Source of the DNA: Vibrio xiamenensis
GTDB taxonomy: Bacteria > Pseudomonadota > Gammaproteobacteria > Enterobacterales > Vibrionaceae
Direction of reading: 5' to 3'
DNA length: 64,000 nucleotides
Assembly: GCF_900100015.1 (NCBI RefSeq)
Contig: NZ_FNDD01000015.1
Location: 1 to 64,000 of the forward strand
The notes under the pieces were generated by a model. The model was not told where the DNA came from and did not search any database. It saw nothing but the letters and a program-made list of their open reading frames with translations. The translations under genes were made by a program, and so were the position numbers. Positions 20,091 through 29,147 of this stretch are shown one piece after another (within the stretch, counting starts at the first letter, position 1; every line of letters begins with the position of its first letter).

Positions 20091-20115
20091 AAAAGGGAGC
20101 TTGCGCTCCCTTTTT
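20091..20115 (+). terminator. dksA terminator upstream of gluQ
   Basis: Arms AAAAGGGAGC (20091-20100) and GCTCCCTTTT (20105-20114) with loop TTGC and a T-run. It lies between dksA and gluQ, so read-through would set gluQ expression. Confidence 0.92.
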
Positions 20116-20154
20116 AGTTTGAACCGCTTTTAGTTTGATACGCTCAAACTAAAA
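20112..20154 (+). repeat. Three 11-bp elements with 16-bp period, third one inverted
   Basis: TTTTAGTTTGA occurs at 20112-20122 and 20128-20138, and its exact reverse complement TCAAACTAAAA at 20144-20154. Start positions are spaced exactly 16 bp. The third copy can pair with either of the first two. The first copy overlaps the T-tract of the dksA terminator, which allows alternative RNA folds. Confidence 0.75.
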
Positions 20155-20203
20155 TTCAACGATTTACTGTGACAGCAACAGCGTAATCTTTGCGAGCACA
20201 CTC

Positions 20204-21094
20204 ATGACATACATCGGACGTTTTGCCCCCTCACCCTCTGGTCCTTTGCATTTCGGTTCACTTGTCGCTGCGCTAGGAAGTTACTTTCAAGCGCGCTCTC
20301 AACACGGCCAGTGGCTAGTAAGAATCGAAGATCTAGATCCACCACGTGAGATGCCGGGCGCCGCAAGTGCGATTTTGCGCACTCTTGAAGCCTACCAACT
20401 GGAGTGGGACGGCGAGATCGTCTATCAAAGTCAGCGTCATTCTCTTTATCAACAACAAATTAATGCTTGGCTTTCACAGGGCGATGCCTACTACTGCCGA
20501 TGCACACGCAAGCAGATCAAACAAACTGGCGGCTTTTATAGTGGCACGTGCCGCGAGCTTAAGATTCAGGACTCGCACGGCTGCGCCATTCGGCTCAAAA
20601 TGCACCATCCAGTGTATCAATTTGATGACCAGCGCCACGGTGTTATCGCCATTCCCAACCCGCTGGCGGATGAAGATTTCATTATTAAACGTCGCGATGG
20701 CTTGTTCGCCTACAACTTGGCGGTAGTATTAGATGACATTGCCCAAGGCGTAACCGAAGTGGTACGCGGTGCAGATTTGATTGAGCCAACAGGACGCCAG
20801 ATAAGCCTCTATAAACTGCTCAATCAGCCATGCGTTAGTTATCTGCATCTACCGTTAGCACTGGATGAACATGGCCAAAAATTGTCTAAGCAAAACCACG
20901 CCACTGCGATTGATGATAGCAATCCAAGACCGGCGCTGATTGCAGCAATGAACTTTTTAGGCTTTGATATTCCTAAACAAGTATTACAAGCTACACTCGG
21001 TGAAATCCTCCAATGGGGCATCGAAAACTGGCAGATTTGTCAGCTCCCCGACACGCTTGAGATCACACCGAGATTCTCAAATGAGTCGCGCTAA
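20204..21094 (+). CDS. gluQ: Glutamyl-queuosine tRNA(Asp) synthetase
   Basis: Truncated GluRS-like enzyme that attaches glutamate to queuosine at the wobble base of tRNA(Asp). The 296 residues carry the HIGH-like motif RFAPSPSGPLHFGS at the N-terminus, a zinc site CRC-...-GTC around residues 99-119, and the KMSKS-like KLSKQNH. The anticodon-binding domain of true GluRS is absent, as expected. The ATG lacks a strong Shine-Dalgarno. The gene follows the dksA terminator and the period-16 repeats. Confidence 0.95.
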   Translation: MTYIGRFAPSPSGPLHFGSLVAALGSYFQARSQHGQWLVRIEDLDPPREMPGAASAILRTLEAYQLEWDGEIVYQSQRHSLYQQQINAWLSQGDAYYCRCTRKQIKQTGGFYSGTCRELKIQDSHGCAIRLKMHHPVYQFDDQRHGVIAIPNPLADEDFIIKRRDGLFAYNLAVVLDDIAQGVTEVVRGADLIEPTGRQISLYKLLNQPCVSYLHLPLALDEHGQKLSKQNHATAIDDSNPRPALIAAMNFLGFDIPKQVLQATLGEILQWGIENWQICQLPDTLEITPRFSNESR

Positions 21095-21134
21095 GCTATC
21101 ATTAGCCGCAAATTTCATCCCTAACCGGGCCTAA

Positions 21135-22538
21135 GTGGATAACCCAAGCAAGGTTGGCTTTAGTGATTATTGCCAAAAGCACATGAATAAGAACGATATA
21201 AAACCTAGCGAGGCAACGCATTTTCCAGAACTCGCTTTGAATCTCATAACTCGAGAAGAGCACAACATCTCCCGCAAGCAGATCAGTGATAATGCGCTGA
21301 AAGTCCTATACCGCCTAAATAGCGCAGGGTTTGACGCATTTTTAGTTGGGGGTGGTGTGCGCGATTTACTTTTAGGACACACGCCCAAAGATTTTGACAT
21401 TGCCACCAACGCTACGCCAGAACAGATCAAAAAACTGTTTAGAAACTGTCGTTTGATTGGCCGTCGATTCCGTCTCGCCCACATTATGTTTGGTCGCGAC
21501 ATTATTGAGGTGGCGACCTTCCGTGGTCACCATCAAGAAAATACTCAGCATATTGCCCAGCAATCGAAAGAAGGCATGTTACTGCGTGATAACGTCTATG
21601 GCAGTATTGATGAAGACGCCGAGCGTCGCGATTTCACCATCAATGCCATGTACTACAACATCGCTAACTATGCGATTCACGATTATGCTGGCGGCGTTGA
21701 AGATCTTGAAGACAAGCTGATTCGCTTGATTGGCGATCCAGAAACGCGCTATCGCGAAGACCCAGTGCGCATGCTGCGTGCGATTCGCTTTGCGGTAAAA
21801 TTGGATTTCGATATCGAAGAAGAAACCGCCGATCCGATTGAACACCTCGCTCACTTGCTTAAAGACATTCCGTCAGCGCGCCTTTACGAAGAGTCGCTGA
21901 AAATGCTACAGACCGGGCTTGGGCTGGAAACCTATCACCTAATGCGTGAATATCAGTTATTCCAACCCCTGTTCCCGACCATCTCTGAGTTTTTCACTGC
22001 AGATTACTCATCGAAAACCGAGCAGATGCTTGACCTAGTTCTTGATGCCACCGATCAACGCATTGAAGAAGGTAAACGCATTAATCCAGCATTTATGTTT
22101 GCAGCAATGCTGTGGTACCCAATGCTGGCGAAAGCCGATGAGTTGATGGCAACACGTAATTTCGCTTATTACGATGCAGTAATGGAAGCCGGTAACTTGA
22201 TCATCGACGAACAAGTCAAAACCATTGCCATTCCACGTCGTCATACCGCGACCATTCGTGAAATCTGGCAATTGCAGCTGCGTCTACCACGTCGCAACGG
22301 TAAGAGAGCCTTCCGTTTGATGGAGCTGAATAAGTTCCGCGCCGGCTTTGATTTCCTCGAAATGCGCGGCGAAATCGAAGGTGAAGAGACAAAGCAGCTT
22401 GCGAAATGGTGGGAAACCTTTCAAAATGCGGGCCGCAATATGCGTCAAGCCATGGTTGCCGACATCGATGGAGCTAACCCAAAACCTAAGCCTCGTCGCC
22501 GTCGGAATACTAAGAAAAAGGCGAATAGCGCATCATGA
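21135..22538 (+). CDS. pcnB: Poly(A) polymerase I
   Basis: Adds 3' poly(A) tails that promote RNA decay. Nucleotidyltransferase core: LVGGGVRDLLLG with the catalytic aspartates in KDFDIAT, then RRDFTINAMYY and the PARP-like RNA-binding regions, ending in a basic tail (PKPKPRRRRNTKKK). The start is uncertain. GTG at 21135 gives 467 residues; ATG at 21183 gives 451 and begins MNKNDIKPSE. Neither has a strong ribosome binding site, and non-AUG starts are known for E. coli pcnB. The stop overlaps the folK start by 4 bp. Confidence 0.93.
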   Translation: MDNPSKVGFSDYCQKHMNKNDIKPSEATHFPELALNLITREEHNISRKQISDNALKVLYRLNSAGFDAFLVGGGVRDLLLGHTPKDFDIATNATPEQIKKLFRNCRLIGRRFRLAHIMFGRDIIEVATFRGHHQENTQHIAQQSKEGMLLRDNVYGSIDEDAERRDFTINAMYYNIANYAIHDYAGGVEDLEDKLIRLIGDPETRYREDPVRMLRAIRFAVKLDFDIEEETADPIEHLAHLLKDIPSARLYEESLKMLQTGLGLETYHLMREYQLFQPLFPTISEFFTADYSSKTEQMLDLVLDATDQRIEEGKRINPAFMFAAMLWYPMLAKADELMATRNFAYYDAVMEAGNLIIDEQVKTIAIPRRHTATIREIWQLQLRLPRRNGKRAFRLMELNKFRAGFDFLEMRGEIEGEETKQLAKWWETFQNAGRNMRQAMVADIDGANPKPKPRRRRNTKKKANSAS

Positions 22539-23020
22539 TCACGGCATACATTGCAGTGGGCAGTAACCTGGCTGACCCAGTCAGTCAGGCGAAACTGGCA
22601 ATTGAAGCATTAAAAACGCTGCCCAATAGCCAGTTTGTTCAAGCCTCATCGCTATATAGCAGCACGCCAATGGGGCCACAAGATCAACCCGACTACATCA
22701 ACGCAGTCGTAGAAATAACCACAAACTTAACGCCACTGGCTTTGCTTGATTGCACTCAAGCAATTGAGCTAGAACAAGGGCGCGTACGTAAAGAAGAGCG
22801 TTGGGGACCAAGAACCCTAGACCTAGATATCTTACTTTATGGCGATCAGGTGATCGATTCCGAGCGACTTGTCGTGCCTCACTACGGCATGAAACAGCGC
22901 GAATTTGTGCTGTACCCGCTAGCTGAAATCGCACCGAATTTAACTTTCCCTGATGGGACTGAGCTCCCGACTCTACTGAACTCAGTAGCTAGAAACGGAC
23001 TCAGCATTTGGCCATTTTAG
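22535..23020 (+). CDS. folK: 2-amino-4-hydroxy-6-hydroxymethyldihydropteridine pyrophosphokinase (first copy)
   Basis: Transfers pyrophosphate from ATP to the pterin before dihydropteroate synthesis (folate pathway). 161 residues, normal length. Motifs: AVGSNLADP at the start, and RWGPRTLDLDILLYGD around residues 88-103 with the Mg-binding aspartates. The ATG overlaps the pcnB stop (ATGA). The pcnB-folK-panB-panC arrangement is the E. coli one, so this is the orthologue of the standard folK. A second, divergent copy lies at 62673-63161. Confidence 0.95.
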   Translation: MITAYIAVGSNLADPVSQAKLAIEALKTLPNSQFVQASSLYSSTPMGPQDQPDYINAVVEITTNLTPLALLDCTQAIELEQGRVRKEERWGPRTLDLDILLYGDQVIDSERLVVPHYGMKQREFVLYPLAEIAPNLTFPDGTELPTLLNSVARNGLSIWPF

Positions 23021-23044
23021 CCAACCCCTGCTAAGGACAAGAAC

Positions 23045-23839
23045 ATGAAAAAAATCACCATTAATGACCTGATGAAGTGGAAGCAGGAAGGTCGTAAATT
23101 TGCTTCGGCCACCGCTTACGATGCCAGCTTTGCCCAACTGTTTGAAAGCCAAGAGATGCCTGTGCTGCTTGTTGGCGACTCACTCGGTATGGTTTTGCAA
23201 GGTCACAACGACACACTGCCTGTTACTGTCGATGACATCGCCTACCACACTCGCTGTGTTCGCGCTGGTAGCCCGAACAGCTTACTGATGGCAGATATGC
23301 CATTTATGAGCTTTGCAACCCCACAGCAAGCGTGTGAGAACGCCGCAAAAATCATGCAAGCGGGCGCAAACATGGTCAAAATCGAAGGCGGCGAATGGCT
23401 GGTTGAGAGCGTTAAAATGCTCACCGAACGTGCGGTACCTGTATGTGCACACTTAGGTTTGACCCCACAATCTGTCAACATTTTTGGTGGTTATAAAGTA
23501 CAGGGCCGCGACAGCGAAAAAGCCGACCGCATGGTTAAAGATGCATTGGCTTTACAAGAAGCTGGCGCGCAAATCATTTTGCTGGAATGCGTGCCTGCTG
23601 AACTTGCAGCACGAATTACCGAAGTGCTAGAAGTTCCCGTGATTGGTATCGGTGCCGGTAATGTAACCGATGGTCAAATTCTGGTTATGCACGATATGTT
23701 CGGTATTTCAGCCAATTATATGCCGAAATTCTCGAAAAACTTCCTCGAAGAGACGGGAAGTATGCGTGAAGCTGTGGCTAAATATATTCAAGACGTACAA
23801 TCCGGTGCGTTTCCAGATTCTGAACATACGATTGCCTAG
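23045..23839 (+). CDS. panB: 3-methyl-2-oxobutanoate hydroxymethyltransferase
   Basis: First committed step of pantothenate synthesis, making ketopantoate from 2-oxoisovalerate and methylene-THF. 264 residues, decamer-forming family. Family motifs: ATAYDASFA near residue 22, [19 protein letters not shown] around 43-61 with a metal-binding Asp, KIEGG, and [30 protein letters not shown] precedes the ATG. Followed after 11 bp by panC. Confidence 0.97.
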   Translation: MKKITINDLMKWKQEGRKFASATAYDASFAQLFESQEMPVLLVGDSLGMVLQGHNDTLPVTVDDIAYHTRCVRAGSPNSLLMADMPFMSFATPQQACENAAKIMQAGANMVKIEGGEWLVESVKMLTERAVPVCAHLGLTPQSVNIFGGYKVQGRDSEKADRMVKDALALQEAGAQIILLECVPAELAARITEVLEVPVIGIGAGNVTDGQILVMHDMFGISANYMPKFSKNFLEETGSMREAVAKYIQDVQSGAFPDSEHTIA

Positions 23840-23850
23840 AGGACTGACTC

Positions 23851-24744
23851 ATGCAAACTGTCGCTGACATCACCACGTTAAAAGAACAGATCAAGCTGTA
23901 TAAGCGTGAAGGTCGAACGATCGCCTTTGTCCCAACGATGGGTAACCTGCATGAAGGCCACATGACACTCGTTAGAAAGGCGCGCGAAGTCGCTGATGTC
24001 GTCGTCGCGAGCATTTTCGTCAATCCGATGCAATTTGACCGCGCGGACGACCTCAACAGCTATCCACGAACTCTTGAAGACGATTTAAGCAAACTCAACC
24101 AAGAATCTGTGGATCTGGTGTTCACGCCAACGCCAGAAATCATGTATCCAGAAGGTTTGGATAAACACACCTTTGTTGATGTTCCTGGGCTTTCCACCAT
24201 GCTCGAAGGCGCGTCACGTCCTGGTCATTTTCGTGGCGTTGCGACGGTCGTGACCAAGTTGTTTAACATGGTGCAGCCCGACATCGCTTGCTTTGGCGAG
24301 AAAGATTTTCAGCAACTTGCAGTGATTCGCAAAATGGTCTCAGACATGGCGATGAACATCATCATTATTGGTGTGCCTACGGTGCGTGAAATGGATGGCT
24401 TGGCGATGAGTTCTCGTAATACTCGCCTGACGTTAGATCAGCGCCAACGCGCGCCAGTGCTGGCTCGCACCATGCGTTGGATCAGCAGCGCGATTCGCGG
24501 CGGACGCAGCGATTACGCATCGATCATCGAAGATGCCAACGATCAGCTGCGCGCTGCCGGTTTACATCCAGATGAAATCTTTATTCGTGATGCCAGAACG
24601 CTATCAACAGTGACGCCAGAAAGCGTGCAAGCGGTCATTTTAATGTCTGCGCATTTAGGTCAAGTTCGCTTGATTGATAATCAGGTGGTGGATCTTAATA
24701 CCGAAAGTAAAGAATCAGACAGCAGCGAAGCAAACGCGGAATAA
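23851..24744 (+). CDS. panC: Pantothenate synthetase
   Basis: Condenses pantoate with beta-alanine using ATP. 297 residues. The HIGH-like motif is [14 protein letters not shown] (about 28-41). [12 protein letters not shown] and the KMSKS-like MSSRNTRLT follow. The C-terminal tail (about 285-297) is acidic and serine-rich ([14 protein letters not shown]), slightly longer than in E. coli. AGAGGACTGACTC precedes the ATG. It ends the folK-panB-panC group and is closed by a strong terminator. Confidence 0.97.
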   Translation: MQTVADITTLKEQIKLYKREGRTIAFVPTMGNLHEGHMTLVRKAREVADVVVASIFVNPMQFDRADDLNSYPRTLEDDLSKLNQESVDLVFTPTPEIMYPEGLDKHTFVDVPGLSTMLEGASRPGHFRGVATVVTKLFNMVQPDIACFGEKDFQQLAVIRKMVSDMAMNIIIIGVPTVREMDGLAMSSRNTRLTLDQRQRAPVLARTMRWISSAIRGGRSDYASIIEDANDQLRAAGLHPDEIFIRDARTLSTVTPESVQAVILMSAHLGQVRLIDNQVVDLNTESKESDSSEANAE

Positions 24745-24785
24745 TGCATCCCGATGCTTTAAGTTGCCCGCGATAAACTTTCGCA

Positions 24786-24830
24786 AATCAATAAAAAAGG
24801 TCGACATCATGTCGACCTTTTTTATTGATT
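24786..24830. terminator. Bidirectional terminator between panC and yadH
   Basis: Perfect 20-bp stem AATCAATAAAAAAGGTCGAC (24786-24805) with 5-nt loop and complement at 24811-24830. The GC-rich part GGTCGAC is followed by T-runs on either strand, serving both convergent units. Confidence 0.93.
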
Positions 24831-24846
24831 TGACTAGAAATAAACT

Positions 24847-25617
24847 TTAACTGCGAAGACCAATACCGCGCGTTACCAAATAATGGGCAGCGGCGTACAA
24901 CAGCACGACAAACACCGCCAGCACGCTGAACGAAGTAACAATCCCGACATCCGATACCCCGAGGAAACCGTAACGGAACGCGTTGACCATGTAGACGATC
25001 GGGTTGATTTTGGATACCCCTTGCCAAAACTCCGGCAATAAGCTTATCGAGTAGAACACCCCACCAAGATAAGTCAGTGGCGTTAATACAAATGTCGGTA
25101 CAATTGAAATATCATCAAACGTTTTTGCAAACACAGCGTTAATCAAACCGCCAAGTGCAAACACCACAGAGGTTAGAAATACCGTTGCGATAATCACGCC
25201 CCAATGTTCGACATTTAAGTCGACAAAGAACAGTGACACAAAGGTCACCAATGCGCCGACCAACAAGCCGCGCGTCACACCACCCATCACATAACCGGCG
25301 ATAATCACGTAGTTTGGCACTGGCGCCACCAGCAACTCTTCGATATTTTTTTGCATCTTGGCACTAAAAAATGACGATGCGACGTTGGAATAGGAGTTGG
25401 TGATCACCGACATCATAATCAGGCCCGGCACTATGTATTCCATATAGCTAAAGCCGTTCATTTCACCGATACGCGAGCCAATCAAATTACCAAAAATGAT
25501 GAAATACAGTGTCATGGTAATCGCCGGCGGCACTAGGGTTTGCACCCAAATACGCATAAAGCGGTTAATCTCTTTGCCCAGCAAACTGCGAAATGCCGTC
25601 CAATACAACTGATACAT
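24847..25617 (-). CDS. yadH: ABC-2 type exporter permease YadH
   Basis: Membrane subunit of an ABC exporter of unknown substrate. 256 residues with about six hydrophobic segments. E. coli YadH-type motifs are RFMRIWVQTLVPP, IVPGLIMMSVITNSY and LTPLTYLGGVFYS. I choose the ATG at 25617 (MYQLYWTAF) because it aligns with E. coli YadH and has AGGAG within the end of yadG; the longer frame would overlap yadG by 56 bp. It begins one base after the yadG stop. The yadGH-can-hpt grouping is conserved with E. coli. Confidence 0.93.
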   Translation of the reverse strand: MYQLYWTAFRSLLGKEINRFMRIWVQTLVPPAITMTLYFIIFGNLIGSRIGEMNGFSYMEYIVPGLIMMSVITNSYSNVASSFFSAKMQKNIEELLVAPVPNYVIIAGYVMGGVTRGLLVGALVTFVSLFFVDLNVEHWGVIIATVFLTSVVFALGGLINAVFAKTFDDISIVPTFVLTPLTYLGGVFYSISLLPEFWQGVSKINPIVYMVNAFRYGFLGVSDVGIVTSFSVLAVFVVLLYAAAHYLVTRGIGLRS

Positions 25618-25618
25618 A

Positions 25619-26551
25619 CTAATGGGCTCCTTGCTCTTGCTGCTGGCGAACGATACTGACAAACAGCTCTTCAAGTCGGTTGGCTTTATTACGCATTGAG
25701 GTCACGGTAATACCAAGCTCAGTGAGCTGGGAAAACACCGAGTTCAAACCTTGAGTCTTATTCAGTTCGATCTCTAAAGAACCATCGACTAAGTGCTGGG
25801 AATTGACATTTTCTAGCACTGGAACCTCGTCAATCGAGTCGCCCAAATCTAAGATGAAGGTCTCGACGCTTAATTTGCCAAGTAGGGCTTTCATCGTCGT
25901 GTTTTCGATCAACTCACCACGGTTGATAATACCGATGTGGCGACACAGCATTTCCGCTTCTTCAAGATAGTGAGTAGTCAAAATGATGGTGATGCCTTGG
26001 TCACGGTTGATCTCTTTAAGAAATTCCCACATCGAGCGACGCAGTTCGATATCTACGCCAGCAGTTGGCTCATCGAGGATCAACAGTTGCGGCTCATGCA
26101 TTAAGGCGCGAGCAATCATTAAACGGCGCTTCATCCCGCCAGAAAGGTTACGAGCACGCTCGGCGCGTTTATCCCACAAATCGAGTTTGGTGAGGTATTT
26201 TTCGGCGCGCTGCTTTGCCACTGCGCGTGTCACACCATAATAACCTGCCTGCTGCATAACAATCTGCTCTACAGTTTCAAACTGGTTAAAGTTAAATTCT
26301 TGCGGCACTAAGCCGAGGTTTTGCTTGGCGCGCTCAAGGTCGGTATCAATGTCATAACCGAACACTTTGACTTTGCCTGAGGTTTTATTGACCAGAGAAG
26401 AGATAATTCCGATTGAGGTCGATTTACCCGCCCCATTTGGCCCAAGCAGTGCATAAAAATCGCCCTGCTCGACAGTGAGGCTAATGCCTTTCAATGCCTC
26501 AAAACCACCTGCATAGGTTTTTCGAAGCTGTTCTATTTCTAATGCATACAT
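25619..26551 (-). CDS. yadG: ABC exporter ATP-binding protein YadG
   Basis: ATPase partner of YadH. 310 residues. Walker A LLGPNGAGKST (about 34-44), Q-loop VPQEFN, signature NLSGGMKRR, Walker B LLILDEPTAGVD and switch histidine in TTHYLEEAE are all intact. The C-terminal 80 residues are an accessory domain. It is the first gene of the yadG-yadH unit and is divergent from can across a 292-bp gap. Substrate unknown. Confidence 0.94.
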   Translation of the reverse strand: MYALEIEQLRKTYAGGFEALKGISLTVEQGDFYALLGPNGAGKSTSIGIISSLVNKTSGKVKVFGYDIDTDLERAKQNLGLVPQEFNFNQFETVEQIVMQQAGYYGVTRAVAKQRAEKYLTKLDLWDKRAERARNLSGGMKRRLMIARALMHEPQLLILDEPTAGVDIELRRSMWEFLKEINRDQGITIILTTHYLEEAEMLCRHIGIINRGELIENTTMKALLGKLSVETFILDLGDSIDEVPVLENVNSQHLVDGSLEIELNKTQGLNSVFSQLTELGITVTSMRNKANRLEELFVSIVRQQQEQGAH

Positions 26552-26843
26552 GCGAAAGCATCTTCTTTTGCTAGAGACCCTCTACAAATGCCGATGAAGT
26601 GACTATTTTTCAACCCTTAAGCTAATATTTATTGGTAGAAAACACACAATTACTTACATCTATACTGTAAATAAAAACCATTTACCGTATTGACCTCAAC
26701 AACCTAAAACATCGCATTATTGACGATGTTTTCGATTTCGGAAGCGAGAACACATCTGAACAGTGATTTTGTTACTAATTAGATGAGGTTAGGCCCAAAA
26801 GAATTGTGTATATTGAAGCTAAGATTTTAGGGAAAACGTTGAC
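26552..26843. other. Divergent intergenic region yadG/can
   Basis: 292 bp without a convincing gene. A hairpin with arms AAAACATCG (26706-26714) and CGATGTTTT (26724-26732) lies near the middle; whether it is a terminator or an operator is unclear. The promoters of yadG and can must lie here, but I cannot call clear -35/-10 pairs. Confidence 0.4.
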
Positions 26844-27512
26844 ATGCCGGAAATTAAACAGCTTTTTGAAAATAACTCAAAATGGTCTGAATCGATCAAA
26901 GCCGAACGACCAGAATATTTTTCCAAATTGACTGAAGGTCAAAAGCCGGACTTTTTATGGATTGGTTGCTCTGACAGCCGCGTACCGGCAGAACGTCTCA
27001 CCGGTTTGTATTCAGGCGAATTGTTCGTTCATCGTAACGTTGCTAACCAAGTCATCCATACCGACTTAAACTGCCTGTCTGTGGTTCAATATGCCGTTGA
27101 CGTACTTAAGATAAAGCACATTATCGTTTGTGGTCACTATGGCTGTGGCGGTGTGAGTGCTGCGATTGACAACCCACAACTTGGCTTAATCAATAACTGG
27201 TTACTGCACATTCGTGATTTGTACATCAAACACCGCACCTACCTTGACCAAATGCCCGAAGAAGACAAAGCCGACAAACTTGGTGAGCTTAACGTGGCCG
27301 AGCAAGTGTATAACTTAGGTAATTCAACCATTATGCAAAATGCGTGGGATCGCGGCCAAGATGTGGAAATTCATGGCGTGGTTTACGGTATTGGTGATGG
27401 TCGCTTGGAATATTTAGGCATTCGCTCCAATTCACCACAAACCGTGGAAGCCTCGTACCAAACATCGTTGCAAATGATATTAAACCCAGAAAAAAAGCTG
27501 CTGTGTCGTTAA
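26844..27512 (+). CDS. can: Beta-class carbonic anhydrase
   Basis: Interconverts CO2 and bicarbonate, which carboxylases need. 222 residues. Zinc ligands Cys42, Asp44 (with Arg46 in GCSDSR), His98 and Cys101 (VCGHYGCGG) are all present, the type II beta-CA arrangement of E. coli Can, in which Asp44 can close the active site and bicarbonate acts allosterically. Convergent with hpt, separated by a strong terminator. Confidence 0.96.
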   Translation: MPEIKQLFENNSKWSESIKAERPEYFSKLTEGQKPDFLWIGCSDSRVPAERLTGLYSGELFVHRNVANQVIHTDLNCLSVVQYAVDVLKIKHIIVCGHYGCGGVSAAIDNPQLGLINNWLLHIRDLYIKHRTYLDQMPEEDKADKLGELNVAEQVYNLGNSTIMQNAWDRGQDVEIHGVVYGIGDGRLEYLGIRSNSPQTVEASYQTSLQMILNPEKKLLCR

Positions 27513-27573
27513 ATCAGGCGCGCTATTGCGCTGGGTGACGAGTCCCACGATTGTCACACAAACAGCCACGATA

Positions 27574-27612
27574 GATAAAAGAAAAGCCCACACTGTGGGC
27601 TTTTCTTTTATC
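27574..27612. terminator. Bidirectional terminator between can and hpt
   Basis: A 17-bp perfect stem, GATAAAAGAAAAGCCCA (27574-27590), with loop CACTG and its complement at 27596-27612. T-rich tracts follow the GC core on both strands. Confidence 0.9.
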
Positions 27613-27616
27613 TGAA

Positions 27617-28147
27617 TTATTCTTGCGGTACCACTTTACCAATGTACGGCAGGTGGCGATATTTCTGCGCGTAGTCGATACCAACACCCACAACGAATTC
27701 ATCGGGAATGCCAAAACCGATCCACTCAACATCCACATCGACTTCACGGCGGCTTGGCTTATCCAGCAAAGTACAAATCTTGATTGAGTTTGGCTCACGG
27801 AGCGACAAAATTTCGCGTACTTTTGAAAGCGTGTTACCAGTATCAATAATGTCTTCGACCAACAGCACATCTTTGCCTTTGATGTCGTCATCAAGATCTT
27901 TCAAAATACGGACATCACGTGAGCTTTCCATGCTGTTACCGTAGCTTGAAGCCGTCATGAAGTCGACTTGGTGGATAACATCAATCGCTCGTGCTAAATC
28001 CGCCATAAAAACGAAAGAGCCGCGCAGCAGACCAACTAAGACTAAGTTTTCGCTATTTTGGTAATGGGCTGAAATCTGTTTACCTAATTCGCTGATGCGT
28101 TCCTGAACTTGTTGCTCAGAAATCATCACTTCTACTGTGTGTTTCAT
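27617..28147 (-). CDS. hpt: Hypoxanthine phosphoribosyltransferase
   Basis: Purine salvage: hypoxanthine (and more weakly guanine) plus PRPP to IMP/GMP. 176 residues from the ATG at 28147 ([13 protein letters not shown]), which matches E. coli Hpt and has CGAGATAG upstream; the longer frame from 28192 would add 15 non-conserved residues. The PRPP-binding motif is [14 protein letters not shown] (about 95-108). It is divergent from the luxR-type gene, the arrangement found around hapR in V. cholerae. Confidence 0.95.
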   Translation of the reverse strand: MKHTVEVMISEQQVQERISELGKQISAHYQNSENLVLVGLLRGSFVFMADLARAIDVIHQVDFMTASSYGNSMESSRDVRILKDLDDDIKGKDVLLVEDIIDTGNTLSKVREILSLREPNSIKICTLLDKPSRREVDVDVEWIGFGIPDEFVVGVGIDYAQKYRHLPYIGKVVPQE

Positions 28148-28438
28148 AACTATCTCGATTGGATGTTGGCAGTATTGAGAACCAAACGGCAACGCCGCTT
28201 TTTGAAAGGCGCTAAGTCTACCACTGATAGAAATGAAGTGAAAATGGAACGCTGAAATAGTCAGCCAAATAAACCATCATGCATTTTATAAATAACAAAA
28301 TTAATTATAAAACTTAGCCAAAGGATTGACCAAAATGATATGCACCATTACACTCATAAAGCTGAAAAGCAAATAATAATTAAATATATAGGGCTACAAG
28401 CCCAACAACGACAACTCAATTGGCAAGGAATAACCCGT
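28148..28438. promoter_or_regulatory. Divergent hpt/luxR intergenic region with a possible LuxR autoregulatory site
   Basis: 291 bp. At 28286-28310 an AT-rich imperfect palindrome has arms TTATAAATAA and TTAATTATAA. It loosely resembles LuxR/HapR/SmcR boxes (TTATTGAT-N-ATCAATAA type). LuxR-family regulators repress their own promoters in other vibrios, so this is a candidate autoregulatory site. No confident -35/-10 pair is called. Confidence 0.35.
28403..28430 (+). promoter_or_regulatory. Predicted Qrr sRNA pairing site over the luxR ribosome binding site
   Basis: The leader reads AACAACG (28404-28410) then CAATTGGCAAGG (28417-28428), directly before the ATG at 28439. These blocks are complementary, with few mismatches, to the conserved core of Vibrio Qrr sRNAs (CCTAGCCAACTG and CGTTGTT blocks, recalled from V. 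harveyi and V. cholerae). The AAGGA ribosome binding site lies within or beside the pairing region, so pairing would block translation at low cell density. Confidence 0.75.
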
Positions 28439-29053
28439 ATGGACTCAATAGCAAAAAGGCCACGTACACGGCTTTCTCCGCAAAAACGTAAGCAACAATT
28501 AATGGAAATTGCGCTTGAAGTGTTCGCCAAACGCGGTATCGGACGTGGTGGTCACGCCGACATTGCAGACATCGCTCAAGTCTCTGTCGCGACCGTTTTT
28601 AACTACTTCCCTACTCGAGAAGATCTGGTTGACGACGTACTCAACTACGTAGTGCGCCAATTCTCAAACTTCCTCACCGAAAACATCGACCTCGACCTTC
28701 ACGCCAAAGACAACATCACCAACCTCACCAGCGCTATGGTTAACTTAGTTGTGCACGACTGCGACTGGTTAAAAGTGTGGTTTGAGTGGAGTGCGTCAAC
28801 GCGTGACGAAGTGTGGCCATTGTTTGTAAACACCAACAAAACCAACCAACTGTTGGTACAAAACATGTTCGCAAAATCGATGGAGCGCGGTGAATTATGC
28901 AGCGACTACGATCCTGAAGACCTCGCAACGCTATTCCACGGCTTATGTTACTCACTGTTTGTGCAGTCTAATCGCTTACACAATGAAGAAGCGATTGTTA
29001 AGCTGACGGAAAACTACCTTGATATGCTGTCTATTTACAAGAAAGCCTCATAA
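28439..29053 (+). CDS. luxR: LuxR/HapR/SmcR/OpaR-type quorum-sensing master regulator
   Basis: TetR-fold master regulator of the high-cell-density programme in vibrios. 204 residues starting MDSIAKRPRTRLSPQKRKQQ, almost identical to V. harveyi LuxR over the DNA-binding half (helix-turn-helix about 25-65, VSVATVFNYFPTREDLVDDV). The C-terminal dimerisation half is recognisable (WLKVWFEWSASTRDEVWPLF) but more divergent towards the end. The ATG at 28439 with AAGGAATAACCCGT is chosen. The open frame extends upstream to 28340 but that part runs through the predicted Qrr site. It is convergent with lpdA. Confidence 0.96.
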   Translation: MDSIAKRPRTRLSPQKRKQQLMEIALEVFAKRGIGRGGHADIADIAQVSVATVFNYFPTREDLVDDVLNYVVRQFSNFLTENIDLDLHAKDNITNLTSAMVNLVVHDCDWLKVWFEWSASTRDEVWPLFVNTNKTNQLLVQNMFAKSMERGELCSDYDPEDLATLFHGLCYSLFVQSNRLHNEEAIVKLTENYLDMLSIYKKAS

Positions 29054-29097
29054 CTTTCGAGCTGACTGAACAGTAAATATGTCGTATAACAAGCAAT

Positions 29098-29129
29098 AAA
29101 AAACCGCTGATTTTCATCAGCGGTTTTTT
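29098..29129. terminator. Bidirectional terminator between luxR and lpdA
   Basis: Arms AAAAAACCGCTGA (29098-29110) and TCAGCGGTTTTTT (29117-29129) with loop TTTTCA. T-runs follow on both strands for the convergent genes. Confidence 0.93.
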
Positions 29130-29147
29130 GCATTTCAAGCGGCAGAA

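Noticed and set aside
28340..28438. 33-residue N-terminal extension of the luxR-type regulator from an upstream in-frame ATG
   Set aside because: It runs through the predicted Qrr site and the ribosome binding site of the normal start, and known LuxR/HapR proteins begin MDSIAKRPRTRLSP.
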